A DNA stretch of 64,000 bases from Lithobates sylvaticus (taxonomy: Eukaryota > Chordata > Amphibia > Anura > Ranidae): positions 88,694,660-88,758,659 of the forward strand of contig CM053034.1 of the NCBI GenBank assembly GCA_028564925.1. Direction: 5' to 3'. The position numbers and the translations under genes were made by a program. The notes under the pieces are model-generated. The model made no database searches. It saw only the letters and a program-made list of their open reading frames with translations, and was not told the origin of the DNA. Shown in pieces: positions 11,395 through 23,549 of the stretch. Numbering within the stretch: position 1 is the first letter of the stretch; every line of letters starts with the position of its first letter.

Positions 11395-12507
11395 CTTCTC
11401 CCACTGAGGCAACTAGCCTTTTTTGTCATTGTCTATTTAAAATACAGTAACTCATATTTTCAAATGGTTGCTTGTTTTTTAATGCATTTTAAGTTTATTT
11501 TTTGGATTCCCATACTTTTATTGAACAAATATAAAACCTTCTTTTTTTTTTTTTTTTTTTTTTTACTGTTGCAGAAGGTTTTGAAGAATTTACTGGGTCT
11601 TGGTCTCAATAAGATTGAGACTGCATTCTTGCTGCAGTATTTCCCAGGTCAGCCCCTCAGGTGAATGGGTTCTTATGCAATCCTGCTGATTATTGGTAGT
11701 ATGGGAAACGGAGTCACTGATATCGGTCTCGCTTGCGCTATGTTGGTTTGAGAATAGACCAACTTCAAGAATACTGGTACACTGACTGAATGGAATGGCT
11801 CTATGCTGCCTTCTAGTGGAACTTCATTTTTTTTATTTAAGTCTCAAGTGTTCCTGCAGTGAATCTCAGCCACCAATTTTCAAGTGTATCGCTGCCAGTC
11901 TCTGGATACAGAATCCTGTGGATGTACTCCAGCAATGTACAGACACCCCTAGATTTGCCTCTCTGGTGGGAAATAAAACGTTCATATGTAGCCTTGGAAA
12001 GTTGCTCTTCCGTTTTAGGTATGGCCATTTATACTTGCAATAAACATTTTTGTTTGAAGTAACTTATTATTTTATTATCATCCCAATTTTGAAATTGTCC
12101 TGCAAAAGACAAACTGCCAAATGTGCTGTGTTTCCTTTGTTAATAAAATAATTATATAATCGGATTAGAAAGCATTATTTATAGGTACCATGTTGTTTAT
12201 ACTCACATTTAGACACAGGGGGATGTATTTATAAAAAAAAAAAAAAAATGCATAGCAATTCGCCCAGTAAAAGTCTATTTGCATTTATTCTGTGCAAATG
12301 GGATAACAAAATCAAATTTAGGCTGTTTCCTTCGGTTGAATTTTTTCATTGATTAAAACACAAAATACCAAATTTAGCCACTAGCTGGCAATAAATATAA
12401 GAAATTCCTATGATACTTAGAGCCACCTAGTGGCCAAATGCAGTATTTTCCTTTTAAAATCAATGGAAAAAAAGTATGACCAGCATTTGCCCACTAGATA
12501 ATACTAA
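11395..12507. other. Gene-free stretch; one weak exon-like patch
   Basis: At 11541-11575 a long T tract ends in a CAG, followed by an open stretch and then CCCAG|GTCAGC near 11649, which superficially looks like acceptor, 25-codon exon and donor. The encoded peptide is not one I recognise. The rest is AT-rich with no supported feature. Confidence 0.3.
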
Positions 12508-12730
12508 AGCCTCGTACACACGATCCGATTGTTGGCCAACCGAGCGTCTGATTTTTATTTTTTTTTTCCAAAGGCCATGTGCCAGGAACTTCTCTTGCAT
12601 ACTAACGGTACACAATTGTCGGCCAACAAACACGAACGTAGTGACGTACTACAAGACCATAAAGAGTAAGTTAATTTCTCAAGCGCCACCCTTTGGGCTC
12701 CTTCTGCTAATTTCGTGTTAGAAGTTTGAG
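12508..12730. mobile_element. PIF/Harbinger-like MITE fragment
   Basis: It starts AAAGCCTCGTACACACGATCCGATTG after a TA-rich site and contains CACAATTGTCGGCCAAC and GCGCCACCCTTTGGGC. The same blocks occur in reverse order and orientation at 23369-23549, so both are copies of one family. The right end is not clear. CGTACACACGATC belongs to the TIR style of the GCCCCATACACACGGTCGG family seen elsewhere in the window. Confidence 0.6.
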
Positions 12731-13074
12731 TAGTGTTTCACGCTTTTCAGTTTATTTCTGAATGCTATTATTGGGCTTAGAGTTATTGCTTTGACCCAAG
12801 TCCAGTCCAGTCCAGTAACAGGAGGAGTATCTCAGATTATTTATGCAAACAGCTCTTATGGAAGTGGAGAGGGTTACCTGTCCAAAAATTCTACTCATTA
12901 CCCCCACCCTAAAATTTTGCTAATGGGCCACCAGAGGGGCTGATGAATCCGATAAGTTGACCTTACACTTTTGTCTTTTAAATACTCATTTAAGTTTTAT
13001 CCTTATGTTGGCTAAGCATGTTTGTGTCAAACCTGCTTGCAATGTTATGTGCAAAAGTATATAATTCAACACTA

Positions 13075-16000
13075 GATGGCGAAACGACAGGAGTGCCTGA
13101 AAGGCTGCCCTTAATTCCAGGATGTTGGAGACAACTCCTTGGGACGGGAAAGTCCACCTGCCCTGAGCCACATCCGAAAGGCAATGAGCGCCCCACCCTT
13201 GGTTGCTGGCATCTGAGGTCACCGTGATCCATGAGATGGGAATGATCGAATGGTGGTTGCGCAGATTCTTCCCTTGAAGCCACCAGAGAAGAGATGTCCT
13301 CATTCTGGTTGACTGAGTTCCATTGATGCAGAAACCCCTTCTGAAAAGGACAAGTATGCCACTGGGCCCACTTCACCATAGGAATGGTGGCTGTCATTGT
13401 GCCAATTATTTTCAGGCACTGGAGAGCAAAAAGGTGAGCTGATCCAAGGGCTGCATGAATCCTGTCTCGGATCACTACAATCTTCTCTTCTGGGAGGGAG
13501 ATGGTGCCCTCCACAGTGTTGAATTGAGCCCCCAAGAACACGAGGGACTGAGACGGCTCCAGCTGGCTCTTCTCTAAATTCAGGAGCCACCCGAACTCTT
13601 GCAGGGTGGAGATGACCACCTTTTTGTGATCTAATAGCTGATCCTTGCTCTGAGATAGTAAAAGCAAGTAGTCCAGATAGTGGTGGAGACGAACACCCTT
13701 GACCCTGAGAAGAGCTACTACCGCCAATCGCACCTTGGAGAAGACCCGGGGTGACGTGGTTAACCCGAAGGGTAGACATGTGAACTGTAGGTGTTGGTTG
13801 CCTACCGCGAAGCGGAGGAATTTGTGAAAGTCCTTTGCCACAGGCACGTGAAAGTACGCGTCTTTCAGGTCGATTGACATCAACCAGTCTCCCAGGTGTA
13901 CTGACTGCTGTATGGTAAGCAGGGACTCCATTTTGAATTTTTCCTTCACGAATGAAGGAATTGAGATGGGTCAGGTCTATTACTGGCCTCCATGTGCCGT
14001 TTTTCTTCTGCACCATAAACGGGGGCGAATACATGCATTCGCCCCGTTCTTCTTCTGGGACGGGTACGACTGCGCCTTGTTCCAATAAACAGCTCACATA
14101 GGTCAATAGGACCTGTCTTTTCTCTTCTGAGCCTGGAAGAGTTGTGGGGACAAATCTGAGTTTTGGAGTGTTGCTGAAGACCCATTTGTGACCGGACGAC
14201 ACCGTCTTTACGGTCCAATAGTCCCGAATTGAGGCCGCCCAAACATGTTTTAAGTGGAGAAGGCAAGCCCCCACATGACATGCTTGAGCGGGCCTAATTT
14301 CAAAAGGACTTCCCAGAGTCCTGGTTCCCAGAGGAACCACCTTTTAGAGGCCTTCTTAAAAGAAGACTGCCTGGACCTCCACGTCCTGGAGAATTCCCGG
14401 CCAGGCTTGTAGCTGCGTGCATCCCTGGCACGATCCGCATTCTGCCTTCTTGGAAAGGAGCGTCTTTGGTTTTGAGGACGCCTGTCCTGAGGGAGAAAAC
14501 CAGATTTCCCGCCTGTGGCCCGGGATATGGCAGAATCAAGCTTATTGCCGAATAATGAGGACCTCTCAAAGGGGATGCGGCACCAAGCCTGCTTAGATGT
14601 AGGATCTGCAATCCATGGACGGAGCCACAACGCACGGCGTGCTGAAACAGCTGCCAGCATATCCCGAGACATCAGGCGAATGACATCGATGGATGCCTCC
14701 CCCAGACAGGCCGAAGCCATCCTAATCTCCTGAATAGGAGCGTCTTTAGCTGTGTCCATTGAAATGCCTCTCAGGAATTCTTCAATGCTGTCAGCCCAGA
14801 ATTCTATGGCCTTTGACACCGCTGCAATCGCAAACACTGGTTTGCACGCCATCCCTGAAGTCAAATAGATTCTCTTCAGATCTGAATCGATCCGTCTCTC
14901 CAAAGGATCCTTGAATGACACAGTATCTTCTAAGGGAAGAGTCACATATCTCACCAAACGCATAAGCGCTGCGTCTACCAGTGGAGCTGACTCCAGGTGT
15001 TTTACATCTTCTTCCTTTCAAAGGGTACAGTTTAAGGATTTTAGATTGCATGGAACTTTTTTTGTCCATCCTGCTCCATTCCTCTGAAATATCACCCAAT
15101 TCGGATAGAAACGGAAAAAATTGTCGCTCCTTATTGAGCTGCTTTAAAAAATGTCCTTTTGCTTTGGGGGAGAAGTGATAGGATCTTCCCACTTCAGGGC
15201 CTCTCTCACTGCCTTGACCAGGGAGGGAACCAGACCATAGTCAAACCCCAATCCTGGATCTTCCGGATCCGATTCACTGTCTGAGACAGGAGCAGAGTGG
15301 CGGCTAGGCTGGGATGATTCCCATGTTTCCTGTAGTACCCCCTCTCCTACTATAGGATCTAACGGGTCTGATGGGGATTCACATGGCTGTTGAGCTTCCC
15401 TTTCCTGTAGGGATTCCTTCACCACTCGCCTCACCATTAATTCTAGGCGTTGGTCAGCGCCGTCTTTCATCCGCTGCCTTAGTAAAACAATGGTCACATA
15501 GGGATTTATCTGCTGACACGGGCATCCTGCACCCCCAACATGATTTCTCTGGCCTCTTGCTGGAGTGAGCCACAGGGGGGCGAGAATAATCCCTGTCACT
15601 CTGTTCTGACCTGGCGGACCTATGGTGGCTGGATTTTGAGGAGGATTTGTGGTGGTGCGATTTGACGACCCACTGCGGATATAGGCACTAGGTTGTGGGT
15701 CAGATTTGGAAGGGCTGTAAATACAGAAAAAACAGACAGAGGGGACAGGTCACACTTGCTGCCTATGCTTATTCTCTTCAACATTTAAAAATACAAAAGG
15801 ATGTATTCAGAACCTACCTAATATGAGCAGGCTGACCACTAGGGGGCAGTGAAGCATCCATAATGCAAAAAGACAGATCCTGCACTGAAGTAATAAAGAA
15901 AATATTTTCAGACCTCAGACAGATAAAACCCCACATAAGGGATTGTTCCTACCTTAAACCGCCGAGAAATTACCCCCGGGAAGTCGCTGTAGCGTCCGCA

Positions 16001-16642
16001 ATCATTCCTGGGGCTCTGTCAGCTTTGCAGGCTTTTTGAATTTGGCGCCCGTGACGTCATCGGCGACGTCAGACGCCGGGTGCTCAACGCACATGCGCGA
16101 GAACCAAGCCTCGCTCTCATGCCGGGTCCGCGCATGCGCAGAACGCCCGCGGACCCGGAAGTTGAAGAGAATAGTTTGCTGGAACGCAGAAGCGTTCAGC
16201 AAACAGCATGGGGAACAGCAAACAGATACAGGAAAAGAGGATAATCAATGGGCACACACACAAACACTGCTGCCATGGAAAGATAGACTCGCCACTCCAC
16301 CAACGATTACTTGGCCAAACGATCCAAGGCACGCACACACCGGACCTCCCAGCAGATAATGGCCACCTATGACAACAGGCAAACAGGCCGGCGCACTTTA
16401 AGGTAAGATAACCAGTCTTCAGCGCTACTCTGCATATACACTCCATACCCTGCTTAACAGTCGGAGGAAAACAATTCAGTCATTCGGCCGATCGATCGCT
16501 GTTAAGTCATCTTCAGGTAGGAGAACCACTTGGTCCTATGGAGGAGGACAAAAAAGGAACACGGATAGCAGCCAGGAGCAAAGATTTATGGGAGAGGGGT
16601 CCTATTGGGCACGTCTGCTGTCATGGAGCCTGTCGGGAAAAC
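13075..16642 (-). mobile_element. DIRS-order retrotransposon fossil, 3' part missing
   Basis: A minus-strand copy of a DIRS-like element. Reading from the right it has a presumed terminal repeat and leader (about 16.6-15.6 kb), a gag-like region (about 15.6-14.2 kb), then reverse transcriptase and the beginning of RNase H (about 14.2-13.1 kb). The reverse transcriptase part shows family hallmarks such as SIDLKDAYFHVPV, LQFTCLPFGLTTSPRVFSK and the FLGAQFNTVEGTISLPEEK block. The tyrosine recombinase part and the other terminal repeat are absent: similarity ends near 13075, where unrelated DNA starts. The copy is broken, with several interruptions, and is older than the DIRS element at 40.7-46.1 kb, to which it is related but not identical. 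The left limit is uncertain by tens of bases. Confidence 0.8.
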
Positions 16643-17068
16643 ATGAATTCCAACTAGATTTTTGAAGCAGAATATTGTTTTAAAATGTGCAGCCATTGAA
16701 ATCAATCAGTATCATCAAAGATAAGAAAGCAACTAAAAAGCATATATCCAGTTATGTCTCTGTCCCCTCTACGGTATCGGGGAAAGTTCCTTTTTTTTTA
16801 TTTTCCTGGTTCAGACATATCCAGATGTCATGCTGTTGTATATGCAAAAATGGCAGGAGCTATGAGAACAGAATACTGTATTTTTGATATAAAGAGATGC
16901 ATAGCATGTATACCCGGCAACATTTTCAGCAGTGGATTCAGCTTCATTTTTTGATCATTTGAGTTTAGTGATTTGTAATAGATATTGGCTCTTTTCAAAA
17001 GTCCTTCAACCTTCTTCTTTTTTTTTTTTGAATGCAGGGCTTTCAATGCCAAGAACAAACATGAATTT
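16643..17068. other. Unassigned sequence between DIRS fossil and MITE
   Basis: No supported gene. It contains short chance reading frames and an A/T-rich segment. Confidence 0.4.
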
Positions 17069-17071
17069 TAA

Positions 17072-17310
17072 GGCCACTTTCACACTGAAGCGCTTCTAAA
17101 CTGCCAGTAAAAACACTGAGCGCTTTTGAAGAGCTTTCCAGGCACTTTTGAAGAGCTTTCCATTCATTTCAATGGGGAGGGGAGTTTTTCACAGCCCTGC
17201 CAGCACACTGCCCCAGTGTGAAAGCATTCATTGATTTTAATGGAACTAAGTTTTCGTGAGCTTTTTAGGTGTTGTTTTTAGCGTGAAAGCGCCTCAGTGT
17301 GAAAGTGGTC
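17072..17310. mobile_element. PIF/Harbinger-like MITE with TAA target duplication
   Basis: TAA at 17069-17071 and 17311-17313 flank ends GGCCACTTTCACACTGAAGCGC and GCGCCTCAGTGTGAAAGTGGTC, a 22-bp inverted repeat with few differences. A three-base TWA duplication fits PIF/Harbinger. The interior is 239 bp in all, non-coding, with repeated GAGCTTTCCA blocks. Confidence 0.85.
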
Positions 17311-18269
17311 TAAGAACTATTGTCTCCCTACCATTACCTAACCCCTAACATGATTGTCTCCTATGATCGTCGGCTCCATCTAGTGGCTATAATGGGGTAT
17401 TTTCTTAAAAATTTTCAATCAAATCAGCTGTGTTGCCTGTGTGAGTGCTTAAGACATTCACACAGCAAATAGCTTATTTATAGATCACTTAATGTGTATG
17501 TAAACCCTAACCATGAACATCCCTTATTCCCCTATTTTGGTCTGTTAAATATATAATTTTGGAAGCGTTGTGTTATAAGTCTTTGATAAGTGCAAAATAC
17601 CTGTTGATCTTGTCAAAAATGTGAAGCTGACCTTTGTCTTCTGAACACTGACTATATCCTTTATCCTAGTTCTTAACTTTATATAGTAGATTGTCAGGGC
17701 TGGGCTCGGTCCTTCCTTCTCAGAGCAGACCGCTCAGCTGTCAGTTAATTGCCAGTTCCAATCTTTTTTCCACGGTGATTCACCTGATGATGATATCCTG
17801 CTCATCATTCCTGCTGGTTACTTGAGCTGTCCAGTCCAGTTCCTCTCTGCCTTCGCCTTGGTCAACACATCCAGAGACTCTTTCCTGTGTACCTGTTGAA
17901 GACTTGCTTGGCTGACATCCCTTCTGGTTCCTGATCCTGCTTGCTGTTCCACTACGCTGATTATCCGATTTCCTGGCCCTGTCCTGAAGTGTGCTGATCT
18001 CTGGCTCCCAGACATCCTGGCTTGTCTGACTATCCGTTCCGGTTACCAACCTCTGGCTATGATTTGACTACGTTGCTCTGTTTTTACCTTTTTAGTATTA
18101 TTATTAGTATTATTAAACAAGTGTGGGTTGTGTTGTGTTTTTTTTTTTTTTTTTTTTTTTTCTGTCTTGATCCGATTAATGGTTTCTGACACAGTTCTTA
18201 GAATGGGAGTAGTTAAGTAACTTGGCAAAACTCACTGGGCAGGGCTGACACCTCCTAGGTTCAAAAAAA

Positions 18270-18744
18270 ATGCTGTGTGTTTTTAGATGTCCGCCGGGCA
18301 CCCGCGATTGCCCGTTAAAACAACAAGACCGTGCGGGACCGTGGAGCTGTGTGTGTAAACACACAGCTCCACGTCCTGTCAGCGGAGAGGAGACCGATCA
18401 TGTGATCCCAGTACGGAGGAACACTGATCGGTCTCCTCCCCTTGTGAGTCCCCTCCCCCCACAGTTAGAATCACTCCTATCGGGAACACATTAACCCCTG
18501 CAGCGCCCCCTAGTGTTAACCCCTTCCCTGCCAGTCACATTTACACAGTAATCACTGCAATTTTATAGCAACGATCGCTGTGTAAATGTGGTCCCAAAAA
18601 TGTGTCAAGTGTCCGCAATGTCGCAGTCACGAAAAAAAATCGCAGATCGCCGCCATTACTAGTAAAAAAAAAATGCAATAAATCTATCCCCTATTTTGTA
18701 GACGCTATAACTTTTGCGCAAACCGATCTATATACGCTTATTGC

Positions 18745-18792
<48 letters not shown>

Positions 18793-19091
18793 AAAAATAT
18801 GTAGAAGAATACGTATCGGCCTAAACTGAGGGAAAATACGTTTTTTTTTTTTTTTTTTTTTTTTCAAAATTGTCGCTCTTCTTCTTTTTGTTTATAGCGA
18901 AAAAAATAAAAACCGCAGAGGTGATCAAATACCACCAAAAGAAAGCTCTATTTGTGTGTAAAAAAAGGACGTCAATTTTGTTTGCGTGTAACGTCGCACG
19001 AACGCGCAATTGTTAGTTAAAGCGACGCAGTGCCGAATCGCAAAAAGTGCTCTGGTAAGGAAGGGTGAAAAATGGCCCGGTGCTGAAGTGG
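18270..19091. mobile_element. TTAA-site element, CCACTTC family, left end missing
   Basis: Similar throughout to the complete element at 23569-24555: a self-complementary stem (GTGGAGCTGTGTGTGTAAAC followed by ACACAGCTCCAC, near 18341-18374), GCGCCCCCTAGTG, CAGTGATCAC-type and 'cccaaaaatgtgtcaa' blocks, T-rich tracts, then GATCAAATACCACCAAAAGA at 18923-18942 and the right end GGTGCTGAAGTGG followed by TTAA (19092-19095). The left terminal repeat was not found. Non-coding. Confidence 0.75.
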
Positions 19092-19268
19092 TTAAAGGGA
19101 TAAAACATTTGGAAATATACATTTATTTAAAAGATGAACTGCATCCAATCCATTTTTGCATCCATTTTTTTTTTTTTCTGGACATTCGCTTTAATGTCAC
19201 TCTGCATTTAAAGGACAGCTGTGCTTTTTAAGCCAAACTCCTCCAATCTACCCCCTTGAACTGATCTA

Positions 19269-19529
19269 CAGTGGGTAGAAGACAGACACCATTTTTGTTT
19301 TTATCCAGCTGTATTTAATTATAAACAGTGATTTAGTGTTTGATTTTATATATACATTTTTTTTTTTTTTTTCCTGACATGTTGGTGTGCTATCTTTCAC
19401 TTGGATGTTATAAGTTTGCACTGAGTAAATACAGCTGGATTAAAAAAAAATGTGCCTGTCTTCATTTCAGGCTGCAAAGCAACAAATGTGATTTACATTA
19501 AAGGGGGTGATTCTTTTCTATACCCACTG
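19269..19529. mobile_element. Tc1/mariner-like MITE, TA duplication
   Basis: The ends are CAGTGGGTAGAAGACAG and TTCTTTTCTATACCCACTG, each bordered by TA (19267-19268 and 19530-19531). TA duplication and CAGTGGGTA ends are typical of Tc1/mariner. An inner inverted pair (ATCCAGCTGTATTTA near 19301 and TAAATACAGCTGGAT near 19426) makes it a fold-back form. Non-coding. Confidence 0.75.
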
Positions 19530-19531
19530 TA

Positions 19532-20327
19532 CATGAAAATTCTCCACCTTGGGTCCTTTTAGTATTTCTGCCAGAGAAGTAAACACTATCTGGTGCCAGC
19601 CACCCCTGTGCAGTCCATAGACTTGTATGGGACTGTATTAGGATGCAGCCCCAGCATTTGAGAGAGCCGCACACAGGTTCACGAGGTCTCACACAAGCAT
19701 GGCACACAATTGTATATAAATCTTGTTAAAAAAAAAAAATACATAAAATCCTAATAAATATCACACAATGTGGAAGGGACAAAACCATTTTATTTTGGCC
19801 TTACCTGATCTAGCCTGTGGCAAGGAAGTGCAGTGGAAAAGTTAAGTTAATTACTACTAGAATAAGCTATGCTCATGTCATTAAACCAACAACAACAACT
19901 TCCATGTATTCGCTATGTTCCATTACCGCTGGAACAAAAATACTTAAATGGTCCTATTACGTGGTTAACGCTAATCTTATGAGTGTCTAAAATTTCCTAA
20001 TTGCACTGAGATCAGTGAAAGCTTTACTAACTTTCACATAAGTCCCTTCAGAAAGGAACAAAACAAAGTCACGTACCAGCCACTTCTATATATTTTATCT
20101 TGCAGGCTCAAAATATGATTGGTTATTTGCTATACCCAAAATATATGTAATTTTCTCTATCCTAATTTTTTTTGCAATAACCTATTGTAGCTTGCCAGTT
20201 CTTGGATGTGGCGGATGCATTTGATTTCTTCTCTTTTTTTTTTTTTTTTTAAGGCTTTTTCCTTTTTTATTTCCACCTGGTACTCCTGCCAGTAATACAT
20301 TTTCTTGTTTTTATAGAATGACAACAC
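19532..20327. other. Unassigned, no gene seen
   Basis: AT-rich single-copy-like sequence; only chance short reading frames. No RNA gene or repeat end supported. Confidence 0.4.
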
Positions 20328-20330
20328 TTA

Positions 20331-21328
20331 TGCGGCATACACACGGCCGGAATTTCCGATGGAAACAGACCGATGGGAGCTTCTCATCTAATTTTCCGAC
20401 CGTGTGTATGCCCATCGGCCTTTTTCTGTCAGCATTTCCGACTTGACTTTTTAGATTGAGAGCCTGTTCTTAAAGCGGTTCTGCACACATTTCATTTAGT
20501 AAATCTCTTTGCCTTCCAAATCAGGCAAAGAGTACTAAATGAAATGAAATGTGTTTTTTTTTTTCACTTACCTTGATAATCGCCGACTTCCTGTGCTTTG
20601 TGTCTGCGGCGGTGGGCGGGGTCTGTGCGGGGATCCTCGTCACGCCGCACTGTCTCCTGGGATCTGGTGTCATTGATCCCAGGAGTCTGTGCGGGCATCT
20701 TCCGAAATCTCGCAAGATGTCGGCCACATCTTCCGAAATTTTGCGAGATGTCGGCAGATGTGCGGACATCTCGCGAGATTTCGGAGAACGTGAGCTGCAC
20801 TTCGCCGTTACTGCGCACGCGCGAGATCGGCGCAGTAATGGCAATGCATGCTGGGCCATCTGAAGTGCCTGTGGGGTTTCACATGCCCACAGGCAAGATG
20901 GCCCCCAGCAGGAAGGATGATTCTAATTTTTTTTTACAGGACGAAAACCGGCAGCAATGACTCGGAGAACAGGAACACGTGAGTACATACAAAACATGTT
21001 GCAATCCATAGCATCGCTCAAAAAAAAAAAAAAAATAGACAGTGCAGAACCGCTTTAATTTTTCTGATGGAAAACCTTTTTCTATCGTATTTTTCGATCG
21101 TGTGTATGCAATTCCGACACGCGAAATTCCGACGCATGCTCGGAAGCATTAAACCTTCCTTTTTTATAGTGCCGCCGAATGTGTTGTATGTCGCGGTGTT
21201 GTTGACCGTTGAAATTTAGTGTGACCGTGTGTAGGCAAGACAGTTTGAGCGAAAATTCCATCGAAATTCCGACCGGGAAAACCATCAGAGCTTTTTCCGA
21301 TGAGAATTCCAATCGTGTGTACCTGGCA
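20331..21328. mobile_element. PIF/Harbinger-like MITE carrying a second MITE
   Basis: TTA at 20328-20330 and 21329-21331 flank ends TGCGGCATACACACGGCCGG and CAATCGTGTGTACCTGGCA. The terminal repeats belong to the GTGTGTAxxxGGCA group seen also at 35345, 55105 and 62998. The interior is interrupted at a TTAA by the unrelated MITE 20474-21054, so the outer element is older. Confidence 0.85.
20474..21054. mobile_element. TTAA-site MITE nested in the PIF-like MITE
   Basis: TTAA at 20470-20473 and 21055-21058 flank a perfect 13-bp inverted repeat (AGCGGTTCTGCAC / GTGCAGAACCGCT). A longer inner inverted pair (CATTTCATTTAGTA.. against ..TACTAAATGAAATG) lies near the left end. The middle is GC-rich with repeated CGAGATGTCGGCA / TCTCGCGAGAT motifs that give overlapping open frames on both strands and no recognisable protein. 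Perfect ends and perfect TTAA duplication suggest a young insertion. Confidence 0.9.
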
Positions 21329-21736
21329 TTACTCACTGTATTGTGTCTATGTAGGAGCAGCATATACAATTGGTTTTACCTTCATGCATAGGATGAATGG
21401 AGGTAAAAAACCTTGAGCCTTTACAACCACTTTAAAGTGGGAATGGTATTAACTAATGTTGTTCGGTCATCAATTTACCTGTTTCCATCAGTGTGTATAA
21501 GATTGTTTTTGTGATGGTTTTTAGTAATATTTGTAACAATTTGTGCTATACTTGTGTAGACATATCAGCCAAATGAGACAAATGGCCATCTTCAACTTGA
21601 AGTTTACTGTATGAATGCAAGATCAGTTGACTGACAATACTAATGATATGGTAAAGGAGTATGTAAAAAATGAAAAACAAAATATACCAGGCAGTGCAAC
21701 TATTGCAGGATGGGGCTGTCTAGAGGTGGTTGCCAC

Positions 21737-22555
21737 CAGTGATGCAAGTAACTGAGTTAAAATAAACGGAGTTACATAACGCAGTTACTTTAGAGGGTAA
21801 CGAGTAATCTAACTGATTACTTTTCCCCTCATGGTAATGCAGTTCCCATTACTTGGGCGGCGTTACCTCAATTACTTCTACTGCCACTAGATGGTAGTAG
21901 TGTAATTTCGGTGTCTTGCCAAAAAAGTTCCCCCGCCAGATAAGGACCCCCCTGTACTGCGCAGGCGCAGTGCTTGCGCAGTACGAAGGACTACGGAGCT
22001 TATGAAAATTGCCGAACCTAAACTCTATACCACGCAGGCGCAGTTGACATGTAATTGTACGAGGCGATGCCACACGCTCCCGATGCTCGTGCTACTCTGC
22101 AAGGGGTGTCTATCGTGTAACTAGGGGCGGGTCTAGTATTACTGTAACCAAGGGGCGCATTTATTATTATTGTTTTATATATCAAGCTCTGCCCATTAAT
22201 TTAACATCCGCCCTCTTCTGTAGCCATCCGCCCCTTACACAATATTGTAATAATAATAGACCCGCCCCTTGCTTACAGGCTATAACAGATCTGCCCCTCG
22301 GTTAGAGTAATAATAAAGCAGCCCCTTGGTTACACGATATATAACAATAATAATAAATGCACCCCTTGCTTACACTAATACTAGACCCGCCCCTTAGTTA
22401 CACGTATAGAATATTTAAAAAAAAGTCAGTTACTTTGCTGCATAACTAATTACTTTTCCAATGTAGTAACCGAGTTACTAACGCAATTACTTTTTGGGAG
22501 AAGTCATTTGTAACTTAACTAATTTACTTTTTTTAAAGTAAGATGACCAACACTG
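21737..22555. mobile_element. hAT-like element, 8-bp target duplication
   Basis: GTTGCCAC at 21729-21736 and again at 22556-22563 flanks CAGTGATGCAAGTAAC ... CCAACACTG. The subterminal DNA is full of AGTAACTxxGTTAC motifs (for example GAGTTACATAACGCAGTTAC and AACCGAGTTACTAACGC), a known hAT-type subterminal design. The middle holds a degenerate array of CCGCCCCTTxxTTACAC units (about 22110-22410) and a CTGCGCAGGCGCAGT patch related to 25440-25470. No transposase frame. Confidence 0.85.
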
Positions 22556-22665
22556 GTTGCCACAAAGGCAACTAGGTGACAGCACAAAACAGAACAGTAT
22601 CTAAGAGAACTGGATATAAGAAGATATCGCTAGTGATAAACAGGACAGTACAGCTCAGTCTAGTT

Positions 22666-23170
22666 CACGGGTCTCCAAACTTTCTAAACAAAGGGCCAGT
22701 TTTCTGTCCCCCAAACTTTAGGGGGGCCGGAGTGGCCAGAGGGAGTAGAAAATGTTCCAGCGTCCATTAAAGTGACATGGTGCTTGTAGTCAGAGGAAGG
22801 AGGAATAGTGCCCCAATCATTGGTATCGGTGGGAGGAATGGTCCCACACCATTGGTATCAGTGGATGGAATAATGCCCCATCATTGGTATCGGTTGGAGG
22901 AATAGTACCCCATATCATTGGTATTGGTTGGAAGAATAGTGCCACATCATTGGTATTAGAAGAATAGTGCTCCATCACTGGTGTCAGTGGGGCACTCATT
23001 GACACCCATTGTTGCTGTTTAGTAAGAGGAATGGTTCCCCACTGTTAGTGTCAGAGGAAGGAATGGTGCCTCCTTGTTGGTATCAGTGGGAGGAATAGTG
23101 CCCCCGAGGGCTGGATAAAGGCAAGTAAAGGGCCACATTCGGTCCACGGGTTGCAGTTTGGAGACCACTG
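22666..23170. mobile_element. hAT-like MITE with internal 32-bp minisatellite
   Basis: The ends CACGGGTCTCCAAACTTT and CAGTTTGGAGACCACTG are inverted copies. Subterminal AAAGGGCCAG and AAAGGGCCACATTCGG also pair. About eight diverged copies of a unit near CATTGGTATCAGTGGGAGGA(ATAGTGCCCC) fill 22800-23105. The flanks GTCTAGTT and GTCTAATG may be a decayed 8-bp duplication. Confidence 0.7.
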
Positions 23171-23274
23171 GTCTAATGCAAACACCTTTCTCACAAGTAG
23201 GGTTGCTGTAGATGGTAGCCCAGGTGGTCTACCACAGGGATCATTGGACAATCTCCACAAAAGGGGGGGGGAGA

Positions 23275-23368
23275 TTCACTAAAGCTGGTGCACTCAGAAA
23301 CTGGTGCATCTGTGCATAGAAGCCGATTGGCTACCATCTTCAGCATGTTCAATTGGGCTTTGAAAATA
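23275..23368. repeat. Short interspersed repeat, relative of 1776-1868
   Basis: Shares the CTGGTGCA, TGTTCAATT(G/A) and CTTTGA blocks with 1776-1868 in the same order. Non-coding; family not known to me. Confidence 0.4.
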
Positions 23369-23549
23369 AAGCAGAAGGTGCCCAAAGGGTGGCACTCAAG
23401 AGCTGAAATTCCACGTAGTATGTCACTACATTCAAGTTTGGCCGACAATTGTGTACCGTTTTGTATGCAAGACAAGTTCCCGACACACGCCCTTCGGACA
23501 AAAGTCTGACGCTTTGTCTGCCAACGGTCCAATCGGGTGTACAAGGCTT
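23369..23549. mobile_element. PIF/Harbinger-like MITE fragment, reverse copy of 12508-12730
   Basis: Contains GCCCAAAGGGTGGC, GGCCGACAATTGTGTACCG and CAATCGGGTGTACAAGGCT, the mirror order of the 12508 copy. It ends at a TTA next to AGACTGGGATG, which is a Tc1-like terminal sequence (see 23550). Confidence 0.65.

Noticed and set aside
20521-20960. Four frames over 80 residues on both strands
   Set aside because: All lie inside the AGCGGTTCTGCAC MITE, in a CpG-rich part with inverted words.
22800-23110. Tandem units as a protein repeat
   Set aside because: The unit length is not kept in frame and the array is internal to a hAT-like MITE.
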